DNA of 64,000 nucleotides, taken from NCBI RefSeq assembly GCF_031846325.1, contig NZ_JAVRHZ010000002.1, forward strand, positions 186,001-250,000, read 5' to 3'. The DNA comes from Patiriisocius_A hiemis. GTDB lineage: Bacteria > Bacteroidota > Bacteroidia > Flavobacteriales > Flavobacteriaceae. Position numbers and translations under genes: made by a program. Shown here in pieces: positions 1 to 8,415 of this stretch. The notes under the pieces were generated by a model, which was given only the letters and a program-made list of their open reading frames with translations, was not told the DNA's origin and made no database searches. How positions within the stretch are numbered: position 1 is the stretch's first letter; every line of letters begins with the position of its first letter.

Positions 1-236
1 TTATGATGGAACGTGGCGCCCTTAGTGTTCGTGCTATTTGTACACACCCTATCTTATCAGGAAATGCCTATGAAAGAATAGAAAACTCAAAGCTAGAAGA
101 GCTTATTGTAACAGACTCAATTCCACTTCGCCAAGAAAGCAACAAAGTAAGAGTGCTTAGTTGTGCTTCACTTTTTGCAGATGTAATGTTAAGTGTAAAT
201 GAGAATAAGTCTATTAGCTCTAAGTTTTTGATGTAA
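1..236 (+). CDS. prs: Ribose-phosphate pyrophosphokinase, C-terminal end (partial)
   Basis: This is the 3' end of the enzyme that makes phosphoribosyl pyrophosphate from ribose 5-phosphate and ATP, the entry point to nucleotide, histidine and tryptophan synthesis. The visible 77 residues match the family's last fifth: a THPILSGNAYERI segment, a VTDSIPL strand that follows the ribose-5-phosphate loop, and an ending of ESKSIS-type (here NKSISSKFLM). The reading frame runs off the left edge, so the ATG at 3 is an internal methionine, not the start. The next gene is rplY, 105 bp downstream with its own promoter; prs-rplY-pth is a common order in Flavobacteriaceae. The family assignment is firm; the N-terminal catalytic part is not visible. 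Confidence 0.93.
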   Translation, partial: MMERGALSVRAICTHPILSGNAYERIENSKLEELIVTDSIPLRQESNKVRVLSCASLFADVMLSVNENKSISSKFLM

Positions 237-266
237 GATTTATACATCTTTTCAGTCTTCTTTTCT

Positions 267-296
267 TTTGTCTTTGTTTTAAATGTTTTACATTTG
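267..296 (+). promoter_or_regulatory. Bacteroidetes-type promoter for rplY
   Basis: TTTG at 267-270 and TACATTTG at 289-296 are separated by 18 bp, matching the Bacteroidetes housekeeping sigma consensus (TTTG, 17-23 bp, TAnnTTTG). The predicted transcript would begin near 303, giving a leader of about 40 nt before the ATG at 342. Confidence 0.7.
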
Positions 297-341
297 CAGC
301 CGCTTAAAAGCTAAGCGATTATAAAAATTTAAAATTTCAAA

Positions 342-1001
342 ATGAAATCAATTACAATTAACGGACTTAAAAGAGAAAGCGTGGGCAAGGTAGCTACCAA
401 AGCCTTACGTAATGCTGGAAAGGTTCCTTGCGTAGTGTACGGAGGAGATGAGCCTATTCACTTTTCAGCAGATGAACTGGCCTTCAACAAACTTGTGTAC
501 ACACCAGACGTGCATACAGTTGTAGTTGAGTTAGGTGACGGCTCAAAAGTAAAAGCAGTTTTACAAGACATTCAATTTCACCCAGTAACAGACAGAATTT
601 TACATGCAGACTTTTATCAAATTTTTGATGATAAAGAAGTAATGATGGAAATCCCTGTTCGTGTTGTTGGTAACTCTAGAGGAGTTAAAAATGGTGGAGT
701 ATTACGAATTGTAAACCGTAGATTACGTGTAAAAGCTATTCCAGAAAACTTACCAGATTTTATCGAAATTGATATTACTGAAATGAAAATTGGTGATATT
801 AGAACTGTTGCTTCTGTAATGAATGATGCATATAAGATTATGCACGAAGAAAACAGAACTATTCTTCAAGTGAGAACATCTCGTACTGCTATTGTGGACG
901 AAGAAGATGAAGAAGATGAAGAAGGAGCTGAAGGTGAAGAGGGAGCTGAAGCTGCTGCTGAAGGTGCCGACGCGCCAGCTGAAGAAGCTGCAACTGAATA
1001 A
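342..1001 (+). CDS. rplY: 50S ribosomal protein L25/general stress protein Ctc
   Basis: This is the long (CTC/TL5) form of ribosomal protein L25, which binds 5S rRNA at the central protuberance of the large subunit. At 219 residues it has the two-domain layout: an N-terminal 5S-binding domain (about 1-95, beginning MKSITINGLKRESVGK and containing the CVVYGG and HADFYQI segments) and a C-terminal beta domain (about 98-188). The last 30 residues are a low-complexity tail of Glu, Asp, Ala and Gly, typical of Bacteroidetes copies. It has its own promoter and is closed by a strong terminator at 1024-1058. The start is fixed by a good N-terminal match and the promoter position. Confidence 0.95.
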   Translation: MKSITINGLKRESVGKVATKALRNAGKVPCVVYGGDEPIHFSADELAFNKLVYTPDVHTVVVELGDGSKVKAVLQDIQFHPVTDRILHADFYQIFDDKEVMMEIPVRVVGNSRGVKNGGVLRIVNRRLRVKAIPENLPDFIEIDITEMKIGDIRTVASVMNDAYKIMHEENRTILQVRTSRTAIVDEEDEEDEEGAEGEEGAEAAAEGADAPAEEAATE

Positions 1002-1023
1002 CACTATTCAAACAAATAAATCC

Positions 1024-1058
1024 AAAAAGCATCTCGTTGATTCGAGATGCTTTTTTTA
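1024..1058 (+). terminator. Intrinsic terminator after rplY
   Basis: A perfect 13-bp stem (1024-1036 with 1043-1055, core GCATCTCG/CGAGATGC) has a 6-nt loop and runs straight into seven T residues. It would end the prs-rplY transcript and makes any pth start upstream of about 1060 unlikely. Confidence 0.88.
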
Positions 1059-1082
1059 TTTTTACAAGAGATTTATCAATTT

Positions 1083-1778
1083 ATGTTTCATTTTCTTCGG
1101 AAGCTTTTTAAAATAAAACCTAATATTTCTTCAAAAGAAGAAAAGAAAGAACAGAATTCAGAAAAAATTGAAGTACATCAAAATAAGTTCTCGCCTTCGC
1201 GAGAAATAGATATGAAAAAATTTCTCATTGTTGGTCTTGGTAATATTGGCCCTAAATACGAAAACACCCGCCATAATATAGGTTTTAAAATTGTAGACCA
1301 CTTAGCACATACAGAGGCTTTAACTTGGGAAACAGTCAAGCTAGGAGACATTACTACCTATAAAAAGAAAGGTCGCACTTTTATTTTATTAAAGCCAAGC
1401 ACGTATATGAACCTGAGTGGCAAAGCAGTAAAATACTGGTTGGAAAAAGAAAAAATACCACAAGAAAACCTCTTGGTTGTGACAGATGACCTCAACCTAC
1501 CTTTTGGCACTTTACGTATAAAAACAAAAGGGAGTGATGGTGGTCACAACGGGTTAAAAGACATTCAAAATGTATTACAAACTACTAAGTATAATCGTTT
1601 TAGATTTGGGATAAGCGATGCCTTCTCAAAAGGACGACAAGTAGATTATGTTCTAGGTGAGTGGACAGAAGAAGAAAAAGCAAAGTTACAAGAGCGTCTA
1701 GATAAAAGCATAGAGGTAATACCTGCTTTTGGTTTAGCTGGAATAAACAATACCATGAACACTTTTAATGGTAAATAA
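1083..1778 (+). CDS. pth: Peptidyl-tRNA hydrolase
   Basis: This enzyme hydrolyses peptidyl-tRNA released from stalled ribosomes so that the tRNA is recycled. The core domain starts at the methionine coded at 1212 (MKKFLIVGLGN). Counting from there, the catalytic His is H21 in NTRHNIGF, the substrate-binding Asn is N67 in STYMNLSG and the Asp is D93 in TDDLNLPFG; GGHNGLK follows. The frame also reads upstream to an ATG at 1083, which adds 43 residues beginning MFHFLRKLFK. Flavobacterial homologues often carry a short basic leader of this kind, so I chose 1083, but 1212 is a real alternative (188 residues). Part of the leader is encoded by a palindrome (1188-1205). The gene overlaps the start of ribF by 11 bp. 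Confidence 0.9.
   Translation: MFHFLRKLFKIKPNISSKEEKKEQNSEKIEVHQNKFSPSREIDMKKFLIVGLGNIGPKYENTRHNIGFKIVDHLAHTEALTWETVKLGDITTYKKKGRTFILLKPSTYMNLSGKAVKYWLEKEKIPQENLLVVTDDLNLPFGTLRIKTKGSDGGHNGLKDIQNVLQTTKYNRFRFGISDAFSKGRQVDYVLGEWTEEEKAKLQERLDKSIEVIPAFGLAGINNTMNTFNGK
1188..1205. repeat. Short palindrome inside the pth leader region
   Basis: The sequence TTCTCGCCTTCGCGAGAA forms TTCTCG/CGAGAA arms. It lies in frame in the optional N-terminal extension of pth, just before the core start at 1212, and resembles the short palindromes found elsewhere in this window. Confidence 0.5.
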
Positions 1779-2721
1779 TATGAATGTACATAAAGGAGCT
1801 TCAAACTTTACCTCGCAAAAAAATAGTGTAGTCACTATTGGTACTTTTGATGGAGTACATATTGGGCATAAGGCCATCTTAAAGCGTTTATTAGTTTCCG
1901 AAGAAAAGGAAGATCTAGAATCAGTATTACTTACCTTTTTTCCACATCCTAGAATGGTTTTACAAAGTGATGCAGATTTAAAACTCATTAATACACTTTC
2001 AGAAAAAAAACAACTACTAGAAAACTTTGGCCTAGATCATCTAGTTGTGCACCCGTTTACCAAAGAATTTTCTAGACTTACGGCACTAGAGTATGTTAGA
2101 GATATTTTAGTCAATAAGCTAAAGGCAAAAAAAATAATCATTGGGTATGATCATCGTTTTGGTAGAAATCGTACTGCAACCATATCACACCTAAAGGAGT
2201 TTGGTGAAACGTATGGGTTTACTGTTGAAGAAATTACGGCACAAGAACTTAATGAAGTAACTATAAGTTCTACAAAAATTAGAAAAGCCCTTTCAGAAGG
2301 TGATATTGTAAAAGCAAATAACTATTTAGGCTACTCTTTTATGCTTACTGGCAAAGTAGTTTCAGGAAAAGCCAAAGGAAGGACTTGGGGCTTTCCTACA
2401 GCAAATCTAGCAGTAGAAGAAAACTACAAGCTCATCCCAAAAAAAGGAGTATATATTGTATATGCAATAATTGAAGACAAAAAGGTATATGGAATTACAA
2501 GCATTGGCACTAACCCAACAGTAGGGGGAACCAAAAAAACCATAGAAACTTTTTTTCTAGATTTTGACCATGACTTGTACAATAGCCACCTGGAACTTAA
2601 ATTTTTGGCATACATTAGAGACGAAATAAAGTTTGAGGGTACAGGTGCCGAAAACCAACTTATTGAAGCAATTAAAAAAGATGAGCAATTTGCAAGAGCT
2701 TATATAAAAACCAATGGATAA
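1768..2721 (+). CDS. ribF: Bifunctional riboflavin kinase/FMN adenylyltransferase
   Basis: This cytosolic enzyme phosphorylates riboflavin to FMN and then adenylylates FMN to FAD. The N-terminal adenylyltransferase domain carries the nucleotidyl-transferase signature GTFDGVHIGH (residues 25-34), and the later SSTKIRKAL segment matches its ISSTxIR motif. The C-terminal flavokinase domain (about 190-310) has GKAKGRTWGFPTANL and SIGTNPTVGG. The length of 317 is typical. The ATG at 1768 overlaps the end of pth; the ATG at 1780, just after the pth stop, is equally plausible. The 3' end overlaps the HTTM gene by 8 bp, so pth, ribF and the HTTM gene look like one transcript. Confidence 0.95.
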   Translation: MVNNMNVHKGASNFTSQKNSVVTIGTFDGVHIGHKAILKRLLVSEEKEDLESVLLTFFPHPRMVLQSDADLKLINTLSEKKQLLENFGLDHLVVHPFTKEFSRLTALEYVRDILVNKLKAKKIIIGYDHRFGRNRTATISHLKEFGETYGFTVEEITAQELNEVTISSTKIRKALSEGDIVKANNYLGYSFMLTGKVVSGKAKGRTWGFPTANLAVEENYKLIPKKGVYIVYAIIEDKKVYGITSIGTNPTVGGTKKTIETFFLDFDHDLYNSHLELKFLAYIRDEIKFEGTGAENQLIEAIKKDEQFARAYIKTNG

Positions 2722-4039
2722 ATTTCTATTTAGATACATTGATAATACTGGGCTTGTACTTTTTAGAGTTGTCTTTGGGTTTCTAATTGCTATAGAGGGT
2801 TTTGGAGCCATAGCAACAGGATGGGTAAAACGCACTCTAGTAGACCCTGAGTTTACATTTAATTTTATTGGTTTTGAGTTTTTACAACCCCTGCCTGGAA
2901 ATGGAATGTACATCTATTTTGCTGTAATGGGCTTTTTTGGTGTACTTGTAATGCTGGGGTACAAATACCGATTTAGTATGTTTTGCTACGCGCTCATGTG
3001 GACTTGCGTGTATCTAATGCAAAAATCATCCTATAACAATCATTATTACCTAATGATGCTACTTTGTTGGATAATGGTATTTCTACCTGCCAATGGATGG
3101 CTCTCTCTCGATGCAAAACAAAACCCTAGTATAAAAACTAATACAATGCCAAGATGGGTATTACTCATCTTAATTTTACAAGTTTGGATTGTGTACACAT
3201 ACGCCTCTGTTGCAAAGTGGTATCCAGACTGGTTAGACACTACTGTAGCATCAAGGTTTATGTCTGGCAAAGCAGATTACTGGTTAATTGGTGAATTTTT
3301 ACAACTAGATTGGGTGCATTGGTGCATTGCATACGTTGGTATTTTATTCGATTTACTTATAGTACCTCTACTACTATGGAAACGAACGCGATTGCTTGGT
3401 TTTGTTATCTCAATTTTATTTCACTTGTTTAATAGTGTGGTGTTTCAGATTGGTATTTTTCCATATATGTCTATTGCTTTTGCTTTCTTTTTCTTTTCTT
3501 CGGAAACGCTCAACAAACGTTTTTTACCAAAAAAACCATTGGTTACCGAAACAATTGTAAAAGTTCCATCCTATAAAAAAGCATTAATAGGTGTACTCTC
3601 GGTTTACTTTGTTTTTCAAGTTTTACTTCCTTTAAGACATTGGACTTTTAAAGACGATGTGTTATGGACCGAAGAAGGACACAGGCTTTCTTGGCGAATG
3701 ATGCTACGCTCAAAATCTGGTTTAGTAAGTGTAACTATTAAAGATAAAGCTACAGGAGAACAACAACGATACGACTATAGGAAATTGCTTTCAAAAAAAC
3801 AACAACGATCTGTAAGGTCAAAGCCCGATATGTTATGGCAATTAGCACAGCGAATTAAACAAGCAGAGGCAAAAAAAGGGAAAGATGTAGCAGTTTACAT
3901 TAATGCGCGTGTGAGCATAAATGGAAGCAAGCACTTTCCACTTATTGACGAAAGTGTAGATCTAGCCAATGAAGATTGGCACCACTTTAAACATCACGAT
4001 TGGATACTTCCGCCTCCAGATGACTATCATCATAAATAA
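2714..4039 (+). CDS. HTTM-domain membrane protein (vitamin K-dependent carboxylase-like)
   Basis: This 441-residue integral membrane protein belongs to the HTTM family, whose best-known member is the membrane part of vitamin K-dependent gamma-glutamyl carboxylase. About 290 residues carry repeated hydrophobic spans. Typical family stretches include the first helix region (NTGLVLFRVVFGFLIAIEGF), the middle KSSYNNHYYL motif and the YASVAKWYPDWL segment. A soluble tail of about 130 residues ends in a His-rich stretch (HHFKHHDWILPPPDDYHHK). The function of bacterial members is generally unknown; carboxylase activity should not be assumed. It overlaps ribF by 8 bp, which implies co-expression but does not prove a flavin link. 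Confidence 0.82.
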   Translation: MDKFLFRYIDNTGLVLFRVVFGFLIAIEGFGAIATGWVKRTLVDPEFTFNFIGFEFLQPLPGNGMYIYFAVMGFFGVLVMLGYKYRFSMFCYALMWTCVYLMQKSSYNNHYYLMMLLCWIMVFLPANGWLSLDAKQNPSIKTNTMPRWVLLILILQVWIVYTYASVAKWYPDWLDTTVASRFMSGKADYWLIGEFLQLDWVHWCIAYVGILFDLLIVPLLLWKRTRLLGFVISILFHLFNSVVFQIGIFPYMSIAFAFFFFSSETLNKRFLPKKPLVTETIVKVPSYKKALIGVLSVYFVFQVLLPLRHWTFKDDVLWTEEGHRLSWRMMLRSKSGLVSVTIKDKATGEQQRYDYRKLLSKKQQRSVRSKPDMLWQLAQRIKQAEAKKGKDVAVYINARVSINGSKHFPLIDESVDLANEDWHHFKHHDWILPPPDDYHHK

Positions 4040-4053
4040 AAACAAACAACTTT

Positions 4054-4326
4054 ATGAAAAACACCGATAATTATATAAAAGTAAACAAAGTTGAACTTGA
4101 TATAATTAAAAAGGTTACTGACTTAGAAACTGACTTATTTACTCTCGAACAACTTAATGATAAAAAACATATTATAATTTTTGACAAACTTGAAAAAGCT
4201 CTTGAATTAGATGAGTTAATTAAAGACATATACATTTATAAGGGGTTTGATATTAAATATAATTTAACAGAGTTTGGAAGAATTTGTGAAAAATTAATTG
4301 ACAAGCTTTATGAAATATTAAAATAA
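4054..4326 (+). CDS. Hypothetical small protein (90 aa)
   Basis: I do not recognise this protein. It is 90 residues long, soluble and charged, with predicted helical character and many Lys, Asp, Glu and Leu residues. There is no signal peptide, cysteine motif or membrane span. It starts 14 bp after the HTTM gene on the same strand, so it could be the last gene of that transcript. The codon choice is very AT-rich, more so than its neighbours, which may indicate later acquisition. No function can be offered from sequence alone. Confidence 0.6.
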   Translation: MKNTDNYIKVNKVELDIIKKVTDLETDLFTLEQLNDKKHIIIFDKLEKALELDELIKDIYIYKGFDIKYNLTEFGRICEKLIDKLYEILK

Positions 4327-4391
4327 TTCTGATAGTTCTAAAATCACATCTAATTCACTCCAAAAAATAAGGGATAAAACATTCGTTTTCC

Positions 4392-4399
4392 TAACTTTG
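4392..4399 (+). promoter_or_regulatory. -7 element for serS
   Basis: TAACTTTG fits the Bacteroidetes TAnnTTTG element and lies 20 bp before the serS ATG, so the leader would be short. No convincing -33 TTTG is visible. Confidence 0.6.
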
Positions 4400-4418
4400 C
4401 CTTCTTAATATAATACCC

Positions 4419-5690
4419 ATGTTACAAGTAAACGAAATTCGTGAAAACAAAGAGCAGTACATAGATGCACTTGCCAAGAGAGGGCTGGATGCAACAACTG
4501 TTTTAGAAAACATTTTAAAAGCTGACGAAAACAGAAGAAGTTCACAAGCAAAGCTTGACGAAGTGCTTTCACAATCTAATACGTTTTCTAAAGAAATTGG
4601 GAACTTGTTTAAAAATGGAGAGGTTGAAAAAGCAAATGAACTAAAAGCAAAAACAGGTGAGCTAAAGGAAACTTCAAAACAGTTGCAAGAACAACTTAAT
4701 GATGCGGCAGCTCAACTTCAAGAATTATTGTATACGGTTCCTAATATACCACACAGTTCTGTCCCAGCTGGAACAGATGAAAATGATAACGAAGAAGTAT
4801 TTAGCGAAGGTGATATTCCAACACTTTCAGAAAATGCATTACCGCATTGGGAGTTAGCTAAAAAATACGACTTAATAGATTTTGAGCTTGGTGTAAAAAT
4901 AACTGGTGCTGGATTTCCTGTGTATAAAGGAAAAGGAGCAAAATTACAACGAGCACTAATAAGCTATTTTCTAGATAAAAACACTAATGCTGGATATACA
5001 GAGTACCAAGTACCACTTTTAGTAAATGAAGCTTCAGGTTATGGCACAGGGCAATTACCAGACAAAGAAGGACAAATGTACCATGTGACTGGAGATGATT
5101 TGTATCTAATTCCAACAGCAGAAGTTCCTGTCACTAATATGTTTCGTGGTGATTTAATGCCTCATACAGAACTCCCTATTACTTGTACAGGATACACACC
5201 TTGTTTTAGAAGAGAAGCAGGAAGCTACGGGGCTCATGTAAGGGGGCTCAATAGGCTACACCAATTTGATAAAGTAGAAATTGTAAGAATTGAACATCCA
5301 GATAATAGTTATTCAGCTTTGGATGGAATGGTAGCGCATGTAAAAGATATTTTAAGAGATCTAAAGCTACCTTACAGAATTCTTAGATTATGCGGCGGCG
5401 ATTTAGGCTTTACAGCTGCACTAACATATGATTTTGAAGTTTTCTCTACAGCACAAGACAGGTGGTTAGAAATCTCATCTGTATCTAACTTTGAGACCTT
5501 TCAAGCCAATAGATTAAAACTTCGTTTTAAGGATGAAGATGGTAAAAATAAATTAGCACATACACTTAACGGAAGTGCTCTAGCATTACCAAGGGTTTTA
5601 GCTGGTATTATAGAAAACTATCAAACACCTAATGGAATAAAAATACCTGAGGTATTAGTTCCTTATTGCGGATTTGATATGATTGACTAA
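4419..5690 (+). CDS. serS: Seryl-tRNA synthetase
   Basis: This class II synthetase attaches serine to tRNA-Ser (and to tRNA-Sec where present). Residues 1-105 form the long antiparallel coiled-coil arm that binds the tRNA variable arm, rich in Glu, Lys and Gln. The catalytic core carries motif 2 (CFRREAGSYG) and motif 3 (GSALALPRVLAGIIENYQ), with TAEVPVTN lining the active site. The length of 423 is normal and the ending VPYCGFDMI is typical of the family. A -7 element lies 20 bp upstream, so it is transcribed independently of the small hypothetical gene before it. Confidence 0.97.
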   Translation: MLQVNEIRENKEQYIDALAKRGLDATTVLENILKADENRRSSQAKLDEVLSQSNTFSKEIGNLFKNGEVEKANELKAKTGELKETSKQLQEQLNDAAAQLQELLYTVPNIPHSSVPAGTDENDNEEVFSEGDIPTLSENALPHWELAKKYDLIDFELGVKITGAGFPVYKGKGAKLQRALISYFLDKNTNAGYTEYQVPLLVNEASGYGTGQLPDKEGQMYHVTGDDLYLIPTAEVPVTNMFRGDLMPHTELPITCTGYTPCFRREAGSYGAHVRGLNRLHQFDKVEIVRIEHPDNSYSALDGMVAHVKDILRDLKLPYRILRLCGGDLGFTAALTYDFEVFSTAQDRWLEISSVSNFETFQANRLKLRFKDEDGKNKLAHTLNGSALALPRVLAGIIENYQTPNGIKIPEVLVPYCGFDMID

Positions 5691-5758
5691 ACTTTGTAGT
5701 AGCAACAAGTGTAATATTTAGCCTTTAAAACTGGCGCAATAATTGCTGTTTATAAATT

Positions 5759-6181
5759 ATGAAAACAGCATTATTATTATTTACAATCCTATTTTCGTTT
5801 TCAATATACGGACAAGAACTAACTGGGGTTTATGTTAAGGATTTTGACCTAAATGATGGAAAAACCTTAATTAGAACCTTAGACCTTAAAGATGATGGTA
5901 CTTTTACGTTTCATAATTTCAGAAAAAATTTCTCTATTGATAAGACCAAAAAAAGTACGTATGGAAAAGGGACTTGGCGTCAAGACAAAAAAATAATCAC
6001 TTTTTTTACAGACAAAGAAACCGATATTGACGAAAAATATACGCTGGATTTTAATGAAACAAAAGCACGCTTTCATAGTAAAAATCCAAGAGACAAAAGT
6101 GACAGAGTTATACTTCCATCACTTACTTTTTTTGAGTCTAACATACCAATCCTTGAAAATTTCAAGGTATTTAAAAAATGA
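5759..6181 (+). CDS. Secreted hypothetical protein, lipocalin-like (140 aa)
   Basis: An N-terminal signal peptide is clear (MKTALLLFTILFSFSIYG, cleavage near residue 18), so the protein is exported. The mature part of about 120 residues begins with TGVYVKDF, continues with alternating strands and has a GKGTWRQDKKIITFF segment. This resembles the G-x-W pattern of small lipocalin-like or copper-resistance-like beta-barrels, but that is a guess. There are no cysteines in the mature chain. It lies 68 bp after serS and 48 bp before the TPR gene, on the same strand. I assign no function. Confidence 0.65.
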   Translation: MKTALLLFTILFSFSIYGQELTGVYVKDFDLNDGKTLIRTLDLKDDGTFTFHNFRKNFSIDKTKKSTYGKGTWRQDKKIITFFTDKETDIDEKYTLDFNETKARFHSKNPRDKSDRVILPSLTFFESNIPILENFKVFKK

Positions 6182-6229
6182 TGCAACTGGATTATAGCCT
6201 AAAACTACTGTAATCCTTATCTTTATCCT

Positions 6230-8014
6230 ATGCGTATAGTAATCATAGCAATTATACTACTTTTTAGTACCTCTGGAGTTGCACAAAGCGACATCCTTGC
6301 AAAAAATTATTTTGAACAAGGCGAGTATGGTAAAGCGATAAACATCTATAAAAAACTTTACAAGCAAAACAAAGGGCGTATAGATTATTTATTACGTATG
6401 GTAGAGTCTCACCAACAACTAGAAGAGTTTGATAAAGCCGAAGCTCTTCTTAAAGAACGCATTAATACGCGTAGAGGCTCTCCTCAACTTTTGGTAGAAC
6501 TTGGCTACAATGCTACATTACAAAATAAAGATTCTATAGCCAACATACATTATAAACAAGCAATAGATTACTTAGAGCAAAATGCAAACTATGCTTATAA
6601 CATTGGAGCTGCTTTTTCAAAATATAGTTTGCTAGACCAAGCTGCTGAGACCTACGAAAAAGCAATGATTGTAAATCCCGAACGTGATTTTAATCCACAG
6701 TTAGCCACTATCTATGGAGAACAAGGGAAACTGCAATTAATGTTTGAAAAGTACATAGATATCATTCAAAATAGACCCATGTACAAAAATGTAGCACAGC
6801 GAAATTTTAGTTTGTATGTTACAGAAGATTCAGAAAATGAAGCTAATAAAATTCTTCGGAAAACATTGCTAAAGAAATCTCAGGAAAACCCAGATATTCT
6901 ATACAATGAACTATTAAGTTGGCTTTTTGTACAGCAAAAAGAATTTAAAAAAGCATTTACTCAAGAAAAGGCAATTTATAAGCGTGACTTTGAGGAAGAT
7001 CTTGGAGGAATTGCAGATGTTGCAAGAGCAGCGATCGACGAGAAAGACTATGAGGTAGCCGAAGAAATCTTCAATTTTATTATTGAAAAATCTTTAACTC
7101 TTCCTGAAAAAATAAGAGGGAATCAATACCTTATGGAGGTATTACTTGCAAAGGCAACACCTAAAGATTACAATGATATTGAAGAAAAATTTGTGTCTCT
7201 TTTTGAAGATTTTGGGTATGGAAAGGAAACCTACATGCTTCAGATTGAGTACAACCATTTTCTTGCTTTTAATGCAGGCAAGAAAGAGCAAGCTATTTCA
7301 AATCTTAAAAAATTAAGTAAAGAAAGACTTTCTTCTTTTCAAGAAGCACGCGTAAAAATGGAGTTGTCAGATATTTTAGTGTTTGATGAAAAGTTTAACC
7401 AAGCATTAATTTACTATTCTCAAATTCAGAAAAAAGTACAAAATGATAAGTTAGCGCAAGAGGCGCGGTTTAAAGTAGCACGCACCAGCTACTACAAAGG
7501 CGATTTTGAGTGGGCACAAGTGCAACTTGATGTACTTAGAAAATCTGCCTCACAACTTATTGCTAACGACGCTATGCAATTAAGTTTAATGATAAGAGAC
7601 AATACCTTAGAGGATTCTACTCAAACAGCACTTAAAAAATTTGCAAGAGCAGACCTCCTTGCATTACAAAATAAAAATAGCGAAGCCATTGCCGTCTTGG
7701 ATGATATTTTAACAAATCACAAAGGTGAAAAAATTGAAGACGAAGCCCTTTTACAGCAAGCCAAATTATTTGAAAAGAACGAGCAATTTACCCAAGCCGA
7801 AATTAATTACAACAAGATTATTGAGCTTTATAGAGATGATATTTTAGCAGACGATGCCCATTATCGCCTTGCGTTATTGTATGAAGGTCCATTACAAAAC
7901 CCTCAAAAAGCAAAAGAACTTTACGAACAAATTATCTTCACTTTTAAAGACAGTATATATTTTGTAGATGCCCGAAAGCGATTTAGGTCACTTCGTGGAG
8001 ATGCTATTGAGTAA
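6230..8014 (+). CDS. Secreted tetratricopeptide-repeat protein
   Basis: This 594-residue protein has a signal peptide (MRIVIIAIILLFSTSGVAQS) followed by TPR-type helical hairpins throughout. Clear units are seen near the N-terminus (AKNYFEQGEYGKAINIYKKL, residues about 24-43), at about 135-150, and again near the C-terminus (AEINYNKIIELYRDDILADD). The last repeats resemble the YbgF/BamD-style tandem that mediates protein-protein contacts in the periplasm. It precedes DUF4286-rsmA-mgtE on the same strand, an arrangement seen in other flavobacteria. The role is probably a periplasmic scaffold; no catalytic motif is present. Confidence 0.82.
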   Translation: MRIVIIAIILLFSTSGVAQSDILAKNYFEQGEYGKAINIYKKLYKQNKGRIDYLLRMVESHQQLEEFDKAEALLKERINTRRGSPQLLVELGYNATLQNKDSIANIHYKQAIDYLEQNANYAYNIGAAFSKYSLLDQAAETYEKAMIVNPERDFNPQLATIYGEQGKLQLMFEKYIDIIQNRPMYKNVAQRNFSLYVTEDSENEANKILRKTLLKKSQENPDILYNELLSWLFVQQKEFKKAFTQEKAIYKRDFEEDLGGIADVARAAIDEKDYEVAEEIFNFIIEKSLTLPEKIRGNQYLMEVLLAKATPKDYNDIEEKFVSLFEDFGYGKETYMLQIEYNHFLAFNAGKKEQAISNLKKLSKERLSSFQEARVKMELSDILVFDEKFNQALIYYSQIQKKVQNDKLAQEARFKVARTSYYKGDFEWAQVQLDVLRKSASQLIANDAMQLSLMIRDNTLEDSTQTALKKFARADLLALQNKNSEAIAVLDDILTNHKGEKIEDEALLQQAKLFEKNEQFTQAEINYNKIIELYRDDILADDAHYRLALLYEGPLQNPQKAKELYEQIIFTFKDSIYFVDARKRFRSLRGDAIE

Positions 8015-8044
8015 CATTTGGGTTTGAAATCGAAATTAAAAAGT

Positions 8045-8098
8045 AAAATGTCTTTACGAGCGCAGCGAAGTAATCTCATTATTAATAATCTCACGAAA
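8045..8098. repeat. Degenerate dispersed intergenic repeat
   Basis: The stretch TGTCTTTACGAGCGCAGCGA followed by AGTAATCTC closely resembles the widespread intergenic repeat built on GTCATTGCGAGC...GCGAAGCAATCT. It fills much of the 92-bp gap between the TPR gene and DUF4286. It is listed as a repeat because of this resemblance; other copies in this genome lie outside the window. Confidence 0.5.
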
Positions 8099-8106
8099 CG
8101 ATCAAC

Positions 8107-8415
8107 ATGTACATTTACAATGTTACCATAAATATTGAAGAATCTATCCAGCAGCAATGGCTTTCATGGATGCAAAAAGAGCATATCCCAGAGATGCTAT
8201 CCACGGGAAAATTTAGTAAAGCATTATTAACTCAAGTGCAGATTGAAGAAGAAATGGGTGGTGTTACCTACTCTGTGCAATACACTACAGATAGTAAAGA
8301 AACCCTAGAAAAATACTACGCTGAAGATGCAGATAGGCTTCGCGCTCAAAGCAAACCCTTTGAAGGCAAATTTGTAGCTTTTAGAACTGAACTTGCTGTA
8401 ATTGATGAACAATGA
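8107..8415 (+). CDS. DUF4286 family protein
   Basis: This 102-residue soluble protein matches DUF4286, a small alpha/beta family seen mainly in Bacteroidetes. Recognisable points are the opening MYIYNVTINIEESI, the WLSWMQKEHIPEML segment and the ending RAQSKPFEGKFVAFRTEL. The fold probably resembles ferredoxin-like dimeric barrels. It overlaps rsmA by 4 bp (ATGA), so the two are translationally coupled. That linkage is conserved in flavobacteria and hints at a role near ribosome maturation, but no function is established. Confidence 0.85.
   Translation: MYIYNVTINIEESIQQQWLSWMQKEHIPEMLSTGKFSKALLTQVQIEEEMGGVTYSVQYTTDSKETLEKYYAEDADRLRAQSKPFEGKFVAFRTELAVIDEQ

Noticed and set aside
750..1004. Minus-strand frame opposite rplY
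   Set aside because: It is low-complexity (Phe/Ser-rich) sequence antisense to an acidic tail, with no start context.
1047..1082. Extension of pth to an earlier start
   Set aside because: The start lies inside the rplY terminator hairpin, so transcription is not expected to give this leader.
892..1116. A plus-strand frame inside rplY and its terminator
   Set aside because: It is the shadow of rplY's Glu/Ala-rich tail read in another frame, and runs through the terminator.
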